Shown here: piece after piece, positions 1 to 9,093 of the stretch
How the letters are laid out: each line of letters begins with the position of its first letter
Numbering within the stretch: the first letter of the stretch is position 1
NCBI RefSeq assembly: GCF_000961885.1
Contig: NZ_JZKH01000101.1
Location: 1-25,770, forward strand
Reading direction: 5' to 3'
From: Streptomyces rubellomurinus
Lineage (GTDB): Bacteria > Actinomycetota > Actinomycetes > Streptomycetales > Streptomycetaceae
DNA length: 25,770 nt
Notes under the pieces: generated by a model
Told to the model about the DNA's origin: nothing
The model's database searches: none
What the model saw: only the letters and a program-made list of their open reading frames with translations
Translations under genes and position numbers: made by a program

Positions 1-474
1 GGCGCGGCCGGCGCGGGCGGCGCGGCCCCGGCGGCCGGCACCACGGTGAAGATCGGCGAGGCGATCCAGTTCCCGTACAAGTACGGGCACACCGAGGGCA
101 AGGTCTCGCTCACCGTGACCGGCATCACCAAGGGCGACCCGGCCGACCTGGCCAAGTTCAACCTGGGCGACCGCGCCAAGGGCCTGGTGCCGTACTACGT
201 CAACTACAAGGTCACCAACGTCGGCAGCACCGACATGTCCTTCGCCAGCCTGACCCAGATGAAGGGCCTGCTGGCGGACGGCTCCGAGGCGCAGGAGCTG
301 TCGATCATCGGCAAGTTCGACAAGTGCCCGAACAACTCCTTCCCGAGCGGCTTCACCAACGGCCAGTCGGTCACCTCCTGCGTGGTGGCCATGTCGCCGG
401 AGGCCTCCAAGGTCGCGGGCGCCGAGTTCTGGGGCGACCCGTACACCCTGGGCAAGGGCCTCAACTGGAAGTAG
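1..474 (+). CDS. Exported/lipoprotein-like DUF4352-type protein, 3' part only
   Basis: The reading frame is open from the first base and ends at TAG 472-474, so the 5' end lies outside the window. A GTG at 46 could serve as a start, but the frame before it encodes a Gly/Ala/Pro-rich stretch typical of the linker that follows a signal peptide or lipobox in actinobacterial surface proteins, so the gene very probably begins upstream. The visible ~140 residues look like a beta-sandwich: alternating hydrophobic strands, a YYVNYKVTNVG segment, and two cysteines (in FDKCPNN and VTSCVV) that could form a disulfide. This pattern resembles DUF4352/telokin-like domains of Streptomyces lipoproteins. Function is unknown. 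It converges on the TetR gene, with a strong hairpin between them. The family call is by pattern only; the CDS itself is well supported by codon use. Confidence 0.75.
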   Translation, partial: GAAGAGGAAPAAGTTVKIGEAIQFPYKYGHTEGKVSLTVTGITKGDPADLAKFNLGDRAKGLVPYYVNYKVTNVGSTDMSFASLTQMKGLLADGSEAQELSIIGKFDKCPNNSFPSGFTNGQSVTSCVVAMSPEASKVAGAEFWGDPYTLGKGLNWK

Positions 475-506
475 AGCGACCGGAAGTAGTCGCATCGGCG
501 CAGCAC

Positions 507-555
507 CGCCGGAGGGCGGGGACCGGCACCACGCCGCAGTCCCCGCCCTCCGGCG
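507..555. terminator. Bidirectional hairpin terminator between convergent genes
   Basis: A perfect 17-bp inverted repeat (507-523 with 539-555, 15-nt loop), GC-rich, lies between the stop of the + gene (474) and the stop of the - strand TetR gene (566). There is no long T tract, as is usual for streptomycete terminators. It can serve both genes. Confidence 0.8.
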
Positions 556-565
556 TCCCCGCCGC

Positions 566-1207
566 TCAGGCGGCGGCCGGCACCCCGTGGATGCGCAGGA
601 AGGCGTCCACGCCGTCCGCCGCGATCCGCCCGGCCTCCTCCTCGGCCACCGGCAGCACGCCCCAGAACGAGCGCTCGGCCACGCCGTGCAGCGTGAGCAG
701 GGTGAACCGCTCGGCGGCCCGCTCCGGGTCGTCCACCGCCAGCAGCCCGCGCCCGGCGAGCGCCGCCAGCCGGTCCGCGAGGTCGCGCCGGGTGGCGACC
801 GGGCCCGCCTCCCGCCAGGCCTCCAGCACGTCCGCCGGGACGTTCGCCACCTCGGCGCGGATCGCCCGGCCGACCGCGCCGTGCTCGCCCGCGGCGAGGA
901 CGACGCGCGCCCGCGCGACGGCGAAGCCGACCAGGGCCCGGCGCGGGTCCTCGGCCCGGTCCAGGTGCTCGGCCATCAGCCGCCGGACCTGCTCGGCCAG
1001 CCCGGCCGAGCTGCGCAGGGCGACCGTGAGGAAGAGGGTCTCCTTGTCGGGGAAGTGGTTGTAGACCGTGCGCTTGGACACCCCGGCCTCCGCGGCGATC
1101 GCGTCCATGCTGGCCCGCAGGTACCCCTCGCGTCCGAACACCGCCGTCGCGGCCCGCGTGATCACCCTGCGCTTCTCCGGCCGCCCTGCTCCGCCCGTCC
1201 CCGTCAC
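566..1207 (-). CDS. TetR/AcrR-family transcriptional regulator
   Basis: 213-residue one-component repressor, within the usual TetR range. The N-terminal DNA-binding domain is clear: residues ~12-60 contain AVFGREGYLRASMDAIAAEA followed by GVSKRTVYNHFPDKETLF, the classical TetR helix-turn-helix with its recognition helix around TVYNHF. The C-terminal ligand-binding part (~70-210), with its AERFTLLTLHGVAERSFWG segment, resembles the AefR-like TetR_C_7 type. The GTG start at 1205-1207 is preceded by a GAGGAGGGG ribosome site a few bases upstream. The gene is divergent from the membrane protein/LCP pair at 1529-3662, and a 22-bp palindrome in between (1333-1354) is the likely operator, so autoregulation and control of that pair are plausible. 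The ligand is unknown. Confidence 0.92.
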   Translation of the reverse strand: MTGTGGAGRPEKRRVITRAATAVFGREGYLRASMDAIAAEAGVSKRTVYNHFPDKETLFLTVALRSSAGLAEQVRRLMAEHLDRAEDPRRALVGFAVARARVVLAAGEHGAVGRAIRAEVANVPADVLEAWREAGPVATRRDLADRLAALAGRGLLAVDDPERAAERFTLLTLHGVAERSFWGVLPVAEEEAGRIAADGVDAFLRIHGVPAAA

Positions 1208-1288
1208 GGCCCCTCCTCCTCGGCCGGCCCGCTCGCCGACCGTTCGAAATCGCCCGTTATGGCCGGCGCCGCCCCTTTCGGAGCGGGC

Positions 1289-1316
1289 TTGCCGGCGAAC
1301 AGGCGTGCTCTATGCT
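1289..1316 (+). promoter_or_regulatory. Candidate sigma-70 type promoter for the 1529-3662 pair
   Basis: TTGCCG (1289-1294) and TATGCT (1311-1316) are separated by 16 bp, a reasonable vegetative promoter for this GC content. The expected start near 1323 falls just before the 1333-1354 palindrome, so a bound repressor would block the start site or early elongation. Predicted from sequence only. Confidence 0.45.
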
Positions 1317-1332
1317 GCCTACGATCTCTACA

Positions 1333-1354
1333 TCCTCTACACCCGTGTAGAGGA
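1333..1354. promoter_or_regulatory. Probable TetR operator palindrome
   Basis: Perfect inverted repeat with 10-bp arms (TCCTCTACAC and GTGTAGAGGA) separated by CC. The left arm overlaps a tandem 9-bp near repeat (CTCTACATC at 1326-1334, CTCTACACC at 1335-1343). The size and symmetry are typical of TetR-family operators, and the site lies between the regulator and its divergent neighbour. Confidence 0.75.
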
Positions 1355-1528
1355 AAACCGAAACGGGCCTGCCCCCGATCCGCGACGGGAAACCGCCGCC
1401 GGGAACCGGCAGACCGACCTGAGCGTCCAGAACTGGCAGCGCCGCAACCGTCGTTGAAGCACGGCACCCGGCGTCGGCGCCGGCGCCGCGATCGGCGCGC
1501 GGGACGCGGAAATTCCGGGGGTGAGTAC

Positions 1529-1993
1529 GTGGCAGGGCAGCGAGGACGGGCGTCCGAGCAGGGAGCACGGCGACGGGCGGCGGGCAGACCCGCGGCGGCC
1601 ACCCCGACCCGCCCGCTGTCCGGCGGCCCGGCGCTGCCCGCCGTCGTGGCGGTCGGGCTGCCGCTGATCGGCGCGGCCGTCGACGAGCTCTCCGGCCCCG
1701 GCATGGGCTGGGTGTTCGCGGTCTGCGCGGTGCTCGGCACCGGGCTCGCGGCCGCGCTGTGCACCCGCAGCGGCTGGTGGTGGGTGCTGGCGGCCTCGCC
1801 GGTGGTGGTGCTGGCCGTGACGGCCGGCGCCGAACTGCTGGCCAACAGCGAGAAGTACCACGGCACCGCCCTGGCCACCGGCTCCACGAAGTGGGTGGTG
1901 TACGGGTTCCCCGTGATGGCGAAGGCCGCGGCCGCGGCCCTGCTGGTGATCGTGGTCCGGGTGATCCGGGGCCGGAGGAGGCAGCATGACTGA
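1529..1993 (+). CDS. Small integral membrane protein, DUF6542-like
   Basis: 154 residues from GTG 1529, which follows a GGGGGTGAG purine-rich site by about four bases; the frame is open further upstream, but codon quality and the ribosome site favour this start. The first ~33 residues are basic and Arg/Ala-rich (cytoplasmic). Four hydrophobic segments follow: ~35-57 (PALPAVVAVGLPLIGAAV), ~62-82, ~85-107 (WWWVLAASPVVVLAVTAG) and ~124-148, ending in a basic RGRRRQHD tail. The layout resembles the DUF6542 membrane domain common in Streptomyces. The stop (1991-1993) overlaps the ATG of the LCP gene (1986) by 8 bp, so the two are translationally coupled and perhaps cooperate at the membrane. Biochemical role unknown. 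Confidence 0.75.
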   Translation: MAGQRGRASEQGARRRAAGRPAAATPTRPLSGGPALPAVVAVGLPLIGAAVDELSGPGMGWVFAVCAVLGTGLAAALCTRSGWWWVLAASPVVVLAVTAGAELLANSEKYHGTALATGSTKWVVYGFPVMAKAAAAALLVIVVRVIRGRRRQHD

Positions 1994-3662
1994 GCAGAGC
2001 GACAACGGCCGGCCGGACGGCGGCCGGGACGCGGGCCGGCCGGAGGGCGGCCGCTCCGCCCGCCGCGCCCGCCCCGCCGGGCCCTCCCGCCCCAGCCCGG
2101 CGCTGATCGCCGCCCGCACGGTCGCCTGCACGGCCGGCCTCGCGGTGTTCGTGGCCAGCGGCGTCGCCTGGTACGGGTTCAACGAGCTCACCGGCGGGAT
2201 GACGACCTCCAACGCCATCGCCGAGACCAAGAAGGACGCCCCCAAGCACCTCGACAACTCGGTCAACCTGCTGCTGATCGGCCTGGACAGCCGCAAGAAC
2301 ATGGACGGCTCGGACATCGACCCGCAGTTCATCCAGGACGAGCTGCACGCCGGACACAGCTCCGACGTCGGCGGCTACAACACCAACAGCCTGATCCTGC
2401 TGCACATACCCGCGGGCGGCGGCAAGGTGCAGGCCGTCTCCATCCCGCGCGACGACTACGTCATGACGTACAAGGGCGACGGCACCAAGATGGGCATGGC
2501 CAAGATCAAGGAGGCGTACGGCAACGCCAAGGACCAGGCCAACCCCGGCCTCCAGGCCAAGGGGTTGAAGGGCGCCGATCTGGAGAAGGCCGGCCGCGAC
2601 GCCGGGCGGGCCGCCACCATCCGGACCGTCCAGACCTTCCTCGACCAGCCCATCGACCACGTCGCCGAGGTCAACCTCATGGGCTTCTACGACATCGCCA
2701 AGGCCGTCCAGCCGATCAAGGTCTGCCTCACCCACGACACCAAGGACCCGGCCATCGAGGGCCAGGGCTCCGGCGCCGACTTCCACAAGGGCATCAACGA
2801 GCTCAACGCCTCCCAGGCGCTGTCCTTCGTCCGCCAGCGCCACAACCTGGACGGCCCGGACGGCAACACCGGCGACTTCGCCCGCACCCACCGCCAGCAG
2901 GCCTTCATCTCCTCCGTCGTGCACAAGCTCAAGGAGGACGGCATCATCAGCGACCTGGGCAAGCTCAAGGGCCTGTTCAGCGCCGTGCAGAAGGACCTGG
3001 TCATCGACAACGAGTGGAACATCCTCGACTTCGCCGAGCAGGCCCCGGCCCTGACCGGCGGCAACGTCGAGTTCAACACCCTCACCTTCGACGGCTTCGG
3101 CAAGAAGAACGGCCAGGACGTCAACCTCGTCACCCCGGCCAAGATCCAGAAGGTCGTCAAGCAGATCTTCGGCTACGCCGACGCCGCCGCGCCCGCCCCG
3201 GCCGACGGCGCGACCGACACCCCGAGCGCCCCCGCCCAGCAGCCCACCGCCACCCCCACCAAGGCCGCGGCCACCGCGACCGTGGACGTCTACAACGGCT
3301 CCTCGGCGGCCGGCGTCTCCTCCACCGCCGAGGGCAAGGCCCTGGAGGGCATGGGCTTCAAGGTGGGCACCACCGGACCGGCCCGCACCAAGCAGAAGGC
3401 CACCACGGTGACCTACGGCAAGGGAGCCAAGGACGCCGCCGACCAGATCGCCGCCCGCTACGGCGTGAGCGCCACCGAGTCCGCCTCGGCGGGCGCCGAC
3501 CGGGTGGTCGTCACCCTCGGCAGCTCCTTCACCGGCGTCGCCGACAAGGCCGACAAGCCCAGCACCCCGGCGGCGCCCGGCGGCGACCCGGCCGCCAACG
3601 TGCCCGTCCAGGGCCCCGGTGTCGACGCCCAGTCCGACGGCGGGATCCCCTGCGTCTACTGA
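1986..3662 (+). CDS. LytR-CpsA-Psr (LCP) family glycopolymer transferase with LytR_C domain
   Basis: 558 residues, within the range of actinobacterial LCP proteins. Order: a disordered Gly/Arg/Pro-rich cytoplasmic tail (1-38), one transmembrane helix (~41-63), the extracellular LCP domain (~91-315) and, after an Ala/Pro/Thr linker (~398-428), a LytR_C domain (~430-512, starting TATVDVYNGSS). LCP hallmarks are visible: LLLIGLDSR (96-103), VSIPRDDYV (151-159) with the Arg-Asp pair that binds the pyrophosphate lipid, and LSFVRQRHNLDG (279-290). Family members move teichoic-acid or other glycopolymers from undecaprenyl pyrophosphate carriers onto peptidoglycan. The exact substrate is not readable from sequence. 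ATG 1986 is preceded by GGAGG (1976-1980 region). It is coupled to the upstream membrane protein and ends at a very strong hairpin shared with korB. Confidence 0.93.
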   Translation: MTEQSDNGRPDGGRDAGRPEGGRSARRARPAGPSRPSPALIAARTVACTAGLAVFVASGVAWYGFNELTGGMTTSNAIAETKKDAPKHLDNSVNLLLIGLDSRKNMDGSDIDPQFIQDELHAGHSSDVGGYNTNSLILLHIPAGGGKVQAVSIPRDDYVMTYKGDGTKMGMAKIKEAYGNAKDQANPGLQAKGLKGADLEKAGRDAGRAATIRTVQTFLDQPIDHVAEVNLMGFYDIAKAVQPIKVCLTHDTKDPAIEGQGSGADFHKGINELNASQALSFVRQRHNLDGPDGNTGDFARTHRQQAFISSVVHKLKEDGIISDLGKLKGLFSAVQKDLVIDNEWNILDFAEQAPALTGGNVEFNTLTFDGFGKKNGQDVNLVTPAKIQKVVKQIFGYADAAAPAPADGATDTPSAPAQQPTATPTKAAATATVDVYNGSSAAGVSSTAEGKALEGMGFKVGTTGPARTKQKATTVTYGKGAKDAADQIAARYGVSATESASAGADRVVVTLGSSFTGVADKADKPSTPAAPGGDPAANVPVQGPGVDAQSDGGIPCVY

Positions 3663-3671
3663 TCCCGCCCG

Positions 3672-3714
3672 CGCGTCGGCGCCCCCGCCCGGTGCGGGCG
3701 GGGGCGCCGACGCG
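3672..3714. terminator. Strong bidirectional terminator between LCP gene and korB
   Basis: A perfect 20-bp inverted repeat, 3672-3691 with 3695-3714, leaves only a 3-nt loop. It lies between the LCP stop (3662) and the korB stop (3730) and can end transcription from both sides. Confidence 0.88.
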
Positions 3715-3729
3715 TACGGGCGGGGCCGG

Positions 3730-4805
3730 TCAGTCCACCGTCCAGGTGTCGCCGCCGGTGAGCAGCGCGGCCAGGTCGCCCGGGCCGCGGTGCGCGGCGG
3801 CGGTCGCCAGCTGGCTCGTCATCAGCTCGTCGTAGACCGGCCGCCGGACGTCCCGCAGCACCCCGATCGGGGTGTGGTGCAGGGTGTCCGCGTCGGCGAT
3901 CCGGGACAGCGCGAAGGCCGTGGCGGGGCCGGCCGCGTGCGCGTCGTGCACCAGAACCCGCGCCTCGTTCTCCGCGGTGACCGGGGCCACGAACAGCTCG
4001 CCGTCCGCGCCCCGGAACACGCCGCCCGCGCCGTCCGCGCCGAAACGGATCGGCTGCCCGTGCTCCAGCCGGATCAGCGCCTCGTCGCGGGTGCCCGGCT
4101 CCTTCAGCACCTCGAAGGCGCCGTCGTTGAAGATGTTGCAGTTCTGGTAGATCTCCACCAGCGCCGTGCCCTCGTGCCGCGCGGCCGCCCGCAGCACCGA
4201 CTGCAGGTGCTGGCGGTCCGAGTCGATGGTGCGGGCGACGAAGGAGGCCTCGGCGCCGATCGCCAGCGACAGCGGGTTGAACGGCGCGTCCAGCGAGCCC
4301 ATCGGCGTCGACTTGGTGATCTTGCCGAGTTCACTGGTCGGCGAGTACTGGCCCTTGGTGAGGCCGTAGATACGGTTGTTGAACAACAGGATCTTCAGGT
4401 TCACATTGCGCCGCAGCGCGTGGATCAGGTGGTTGCCGCCGATCGACAGCGCGTCGCCGTCCCCGGTCACCACCCACACGCTCAGGTCCCGCCGGGAGGT
4501 CGCCAGCCCGGTCGCGATCGCCGGCGCCCGGCCGTGGATCGAGTGCACGCCGTAGGTGTTCATGTAGTACGGGAAACGGGACGAGCAGCCGATGCCGGAC
4601 ACGAACACCGTGTTCTCGCGCCTGATCCCCAGCTCCGGCATGAAGGACTGCACCGCCGCCAGGATCGCGTAGTCCCCGCAGCCCGGGCACCAGCGCACCT
4701 CCTGGTCGGTCTTGAAGTCCCTTGCGCCCTGCGGCTCTTCGGCCCTGGGCACCAGCCGCAGCGACGGGAAGCCGCCCTCGTCCACAACGGGCTCGCTCTG
4801 CTCGC

Positions 4806-4809
<4 letters not shown>
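3730..4809 (-). CDS. korB: 2-oxoglutarate:ferredoxin oxidoreductase, beta subunit
   Basis: 359 residues; carries the thiamine diphosphate and one [4Fe-4S] cluster of the CoA-dependent oxidative decarboxylation of 2-oxoglutarate to succinyl-CoA with ferredoxin as acceptor. The four cluster cysteines expected for this family are present: C41 and C44 (in RWCPGCGDYA), C75 (GIGCSSRFPYY) and C224 (YQNCNIF). The thiamine-diphosphate/Mg motif is GDGDALSIGG (117-126) with the partner NN at 144-145. The GVHSIHGRAPAIATGL segment is typical of the oxoacid oxidoreductase beta family. ATG 4807-4809 overlaps the korA stop by ATGA, giving coupled translation. The in-frame opening upstream is the reverse side of korA coding sequence and was ignored. 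No ferredoxin gene is seen nearby. Substrate choice (2-oxoglutarate rather than pyruvate) is inferred from the actinobacterial KorAB pattern. Confidence 0.92.
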
Positions 4810-6803
<1,994 letters not shown>

Positions 6804-6995
6804 TGCCGCGGACCTCCTCGTGGGCGCACCACCGCGGGCGCGGCCCCGTGCCCCGTCCGCCTGGTGCACCTCTCGCATCCTATGCGCGCGAGGTCGGCGG
6901 GGGCCGGAACTCCCGCATGCGGCGGGAAACCGCCGGGCGCCGTCCGTGCCGCACACCCTGCACAACGCCCCGGCGGCGGCGACCATTCCGGCCGG
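6804..6995 (-). promoter_or_regulatory. korAB promoter and leader region
   Basis: The 192-bp gap between korA and the upstream response regulator contains TAGGAT on the minus strand (6877-6882), a good streptomycete -10, giving an expected start near 6870 and a ~67-nt leader. No convincing -35 is visible. The 12-mer around this -10 (GCATAGGATGCG, 6874-6885) is identical to the one in front of nuoA. A small GC stem with a GAAA loop further upstream may help end the response-regulator transcript, but it is weak. Confidence 0.5.
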
Positions 6996-7658
6996 CTACG
7001 AGTTGAGGTAGGTCAGCACCGCGAGCACCCGGCGGTGGTCCTCCGGGCTCTGCGCCAGGCCCAGCTTCAGGAAGATGTTGCTGACGTGCTTCTCCACCGC
7101 GCCGTCCGAGACCACCAGTTGCCGGGCGACCGCCGCGTTGGTGCGGCCCTCGGCCATCAGCCCCAGCACCTCGCGCTCGCGCGGGGTGAGCCCGGCCAGC
7201 ACGTCGCCCCTGCGGCTGCGGCTCAGCAGCTGCTGCACCACCTCCGGGTCCAGCGCGGTGCCGCCGTCGGCGACCCGCAGCACCGCGTCCGCGAACTCGC
7301 GCACCTCGGCGACCCGGTCCTTCAGCAGGTAGCCGACGCCCCGGGTGGAGCCCGCCAGCAGCTCGGAGGCGTAGCGCTCCTCCACGAACTGCGACAGCAC
7401 GAGCACGCCCAGTCGCGGGTAGCGGGCGCGCAGTTCGACGCAGGCGCGCAGCCCCTCGTCGGTGTGGCCGGGCGGCATCCGCACGTCCGAGACGACCACG
7501 TCCGGCAGCGCGCCGGCCGCCGCCAGCCCGTCCACCGTCCGTACCAGCGCATCGCCGTCCCCGACGCCCGCGACCACCTCCAGGCCGCGGTCGGTGAGCA
7601 GCCTGGTCAGGCCCTCCCGCAGCAGTACGGAGTCCTCGGCGATGACGACACGACGCAT
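6996..7658 (-). CDS. NarL/LuxR-family two-component response regulator (no kinase adjacent)
   Basis: 220 residues from ATG 7656-7658, preceded by GGGGAAGG at good spacing; an upstream in-frame ATG (7725-7727) would add 23 residues without family similarity. The receiver domain (1-~118) has the acidic pair E8-D9 (VVIAEDS), phospho-acceptor D58 ([12 protein letters not shown]), S89 in the Thr/Ser position and K113 (GYLLKDR). The C-terminal LuxR-type helix-turn-helix (~156-212) reads [18 protein letters not shown], then [14 protein letters not shown]. The usual partner histidine kinase is not adjacent on either side: korA lies downstream and the polyprenyl synthase upstream. It is therefore an orphan regulator within this window. 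Its target and signal are unknown; neighbours involved in oxoacid and quinone metabolism are candidates by position only. Confidence 0.92.
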   Translation of the reverse strand: MRRVVIAEDSVLLREGLTRLLTDRGLEVVAGVGDGDALVRTVDGLAAAGALPDVVVSDVRMPPGHTDEGLRACVELRARYPRLGVLVLSQFVEERYASELLAGSTRGVGYLLKDRVAEVREFADAVLRVADGGTALDPEVVQQLLSRSRRGDVLAGLTPREREVLGLMAEGRTNAAVARQLVVSDGAVEKHVSNIFLKLGLAQSPEDHRRVLAVLTYLNS

Positions 7659-7755
7659 GGCGACCTTCCCCCGGAAGTGGTGCGGACGGAGGCCAGTCTC
7701 CCCCATGCCGGGCACCCCGCGGTCCACGAGCCCTCAGGGCCCGCCCGGCGGCCGC

Positions 7756-8769
7756 TCACATGGTGCGGATCGCCACCGAGTCGCACAGGCCTTCCAGGGC
7801 CGCCTTCGCCGGGCAGTCCGGCAGCGTGGCGAGGATCGCCCGGGCCTCCTCGGCCTGGCGCAGCGTCTCCCGGCGGGCCCGCTCCAGCGCGGGGTGGCGG
7901 CGCAGCAGGCGCAGCGCCTCGGCGTGCAGGGCGTCGTCGGCGGACAGGTCCCCGGCGAGCAGCTCGCGCAGCCGGGTGTCCTCCGGGTCGGCCGGGTCGG
8001 CCGGCATCTGCTGCAGCAGCAGCGTGGGCAGCGTGGCCACGCCCTCGCGCAGGTCGGTGCCGGGGGTCTTGCCGGACTCGTGGCCGTCGCTGGCGATGTC
8101 CAGCACGTCGTCGGCCAGCTGGAAGGCGATGCCGATCCGCTCGCCGAAGTCGCCGAGGGTGTCCACCACCCACGGCTCGGCGCCGGCCGACTGCGCTCCT
8201 ATCCGGCAGGCGACGGCGATCAGCGAACCGGTCTTGCCGGCCAGCACGTCCAGGTAGTGCAGCAGCGGGTCGACGTCCGGGCCCGGGCCGCGGGTCTCCA
8301 TGATCTGGCCGGTGACCAGCCGCTCGAACGCCTCCGCCTGCATCCGCACCGCCTCCGGGCCGAGGTCGGCGAGCACCTGGGAGGCGCGGGAGAACAGGAA
8401 GTCGCCGGTCAGGATGGCGACCGAGTTGTCCCAGCGGGAGTTGGCGCTGGGCGCGCCCCGGCGCACCGGCGCCTCGTCCATCACGTCGTCGTGGTACAGG
8501 GTGGCCAGGTGGGTGAGCTCGACGACGACGGCGGCCGGCACCACGCCGGGCGCCCCCGGGTCGCCGAACTGGGCGGCGAGCAGCAGCAGGAGCGGACGGA
8601 AGCGCTTGCCGCCGGCTTCGATCAGGTGGCTCGCAGTGACGGTGATGAACGGGACGTCGCTCTTGACGGTCTCGGCGAGCGCCGCCTCCACCGCGTCCAG
8701 TCCGGCCTGGACGTCCCGGGTCAGGTCGCGGTCCTGCACGCTGAGCCCGAAGGGTCCCACGACGGTCAC
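7756..8769 (-). CDS. trans-Polyprenyl diphosphate synthase (likely menaquinone side chain)
   Basis: 337 residues. Condenses isopentenyl diphosphate onto an allylic diphosphate to build an all-trans prenyl chain. Both Asp-rich metal motifs are intact: DDVMD (94-98, in TLYHDDVMDEA) and DDVLD (220-224 region, in FQLADDVLD), plus GGKRFRP (53-59) and the KTG motif (179-181). The residues just before the first motif are small (A89, T90), as in long-chain IspB-type synthases, whereas short-chain enzymes have bulky aromatics there; a menaquinone-length product is therefore inferred. GTG 8767-8769 was chosen because GAGGAG lies about 9 bases upstream and the protein then begins MTVVGPFGLSV; an open frame to 8865 would add a non-conserved leader. 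The location directly downstream of nuoN fits quinone supply to complex I. Confidence 0.9.
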   Translation of the reverse strand: MTVVGPFGLSVQDRDLTRDVQAGLDAVEAALAETVKSDVPFITVTASHLIEAGGKRFRPLLLLLAAQFGDPGAPGVVPAAVVVELTHLATLYHDDVMDEAPVRRGAPSANSRWDNSVAILTGDFLFSRASQVLADLGPEAVRMQAEAFERLVTGQIMETRGPGPDVDPLLHYLDVLAGKTGSLIAVACRIGAQSAGAEPWVVDTLGDFGERIGIAFQLADDVLDIASDGHESGKTPGTDLREGVATLPTLLLQQMPADPADPEDTRLRELLAGDLSADDALHAEALRLLRRHPALERARRETLRQAEEARAILATLPDCPAKAALEGLCDSVAIRTM

Positions 8770-8964
8770 GAAGACCACTCCTCTGTCCCTGGTCGATCTA
8801 GCGGCCTGGTCCTTGAGTGCCGCCGCTGGCCATACAGGCAGGGTATCCGGTCGTGAGTGGATCACTGCACGGGCGTGCTGGTCCTGTCACGATCCGGCCG
8901 GAAGGCCTGGTCAGACGGGCTGCGCGGGCCGGTCGGCGGCGGGGTGGAATCGGCCGCGCATAAA

Positions 8965-9035
8965 GACGCGCGCGAGGACGCGACAACGACGCGTACAACG
9001 ACGCGTGGAACGACGTGCGCAAGGACGCGCACGAA
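8965..9035. repeat. Degenerate ~12-bp tandem repeat, six units
   Basis: Six successive units begin with GACGCG or GACGTG at 8965, 8977, 8988, 9000, 9012 and 9024; five are 12 bp and the second is 11 bp. Units 3 and 4 (GACGCGTACAAC, GACGCGTGGAAC) are the most alike. The array lies between the nuo terminator and the synthase promoter. It could be a decayed coding repeat (D-A-x-x in two + frames separated by the 11-bp unit) or simple sequence expansion. Confidence 0.65.
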
Positions 9036-9039
9036 ACGC

Positions 9040-9074
9040 CGGAGGCCGGTCCGGGAATCCCGGGCCGGCCTCCG
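9040..9074 (-). terminator. Terminator of the nuo operon
   Basis: The hairpin pairs 9040-9055 with 9059-9074 (16 pairs including one G-U, 3-nt loop), starting 20 nt after the nuoN stop. It is GC-rich with no T tract. It is the only strong hairpin after nuoN and separates the operon from the synthase gene. Confidence 0.8.
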
Positions 9075-9093
9075 CCGCGGCGACCGGAACCGG

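Larger units (their letters stand above)
1208..1528. other. Divergent intergenic region with regulatory sites
   Basis: 321 bp between the TetR start and the GTG of the divergent membrane protein. It holds a promoter-like element, a 22-bp operator-like palindrome with overlapping 9-bp direct repeats (both listed separately), and the GC-rich palindrome GGCGCCGGCGCC near 1476. Short ORFs crossing it are out-of-frame shadows and I do not support a gene here. A minus-strand promoter for TetR must lie here, but I could not identify convincing boxes. Confidence 0.6.
8770..9093. other. Intergenic region between nuoN and the polyprenyl synthase gene
   Basis: 324 bp without a gene I can support. It contains the nuo terminator (9040-9074), a degenerate 12-bp tandem repeat (8965-9035), and presumably the promoter of the downstream synthase gene; on the minus strand TACCCT near 8839-8846 is a possible -10, but I find no clear -35. 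Confidence 0.6.

Noticed and set aside
6890..6990. Strong terminator after the response regulator
   Set aside because: Only short 6-bp stems (one with a GAAA loop) are found, too weak to call with confidence.
8965..9035. CRISPR-like repeat array
   Set aside because: Units are only 12 bp, contiguous without spacers, and degenerate.
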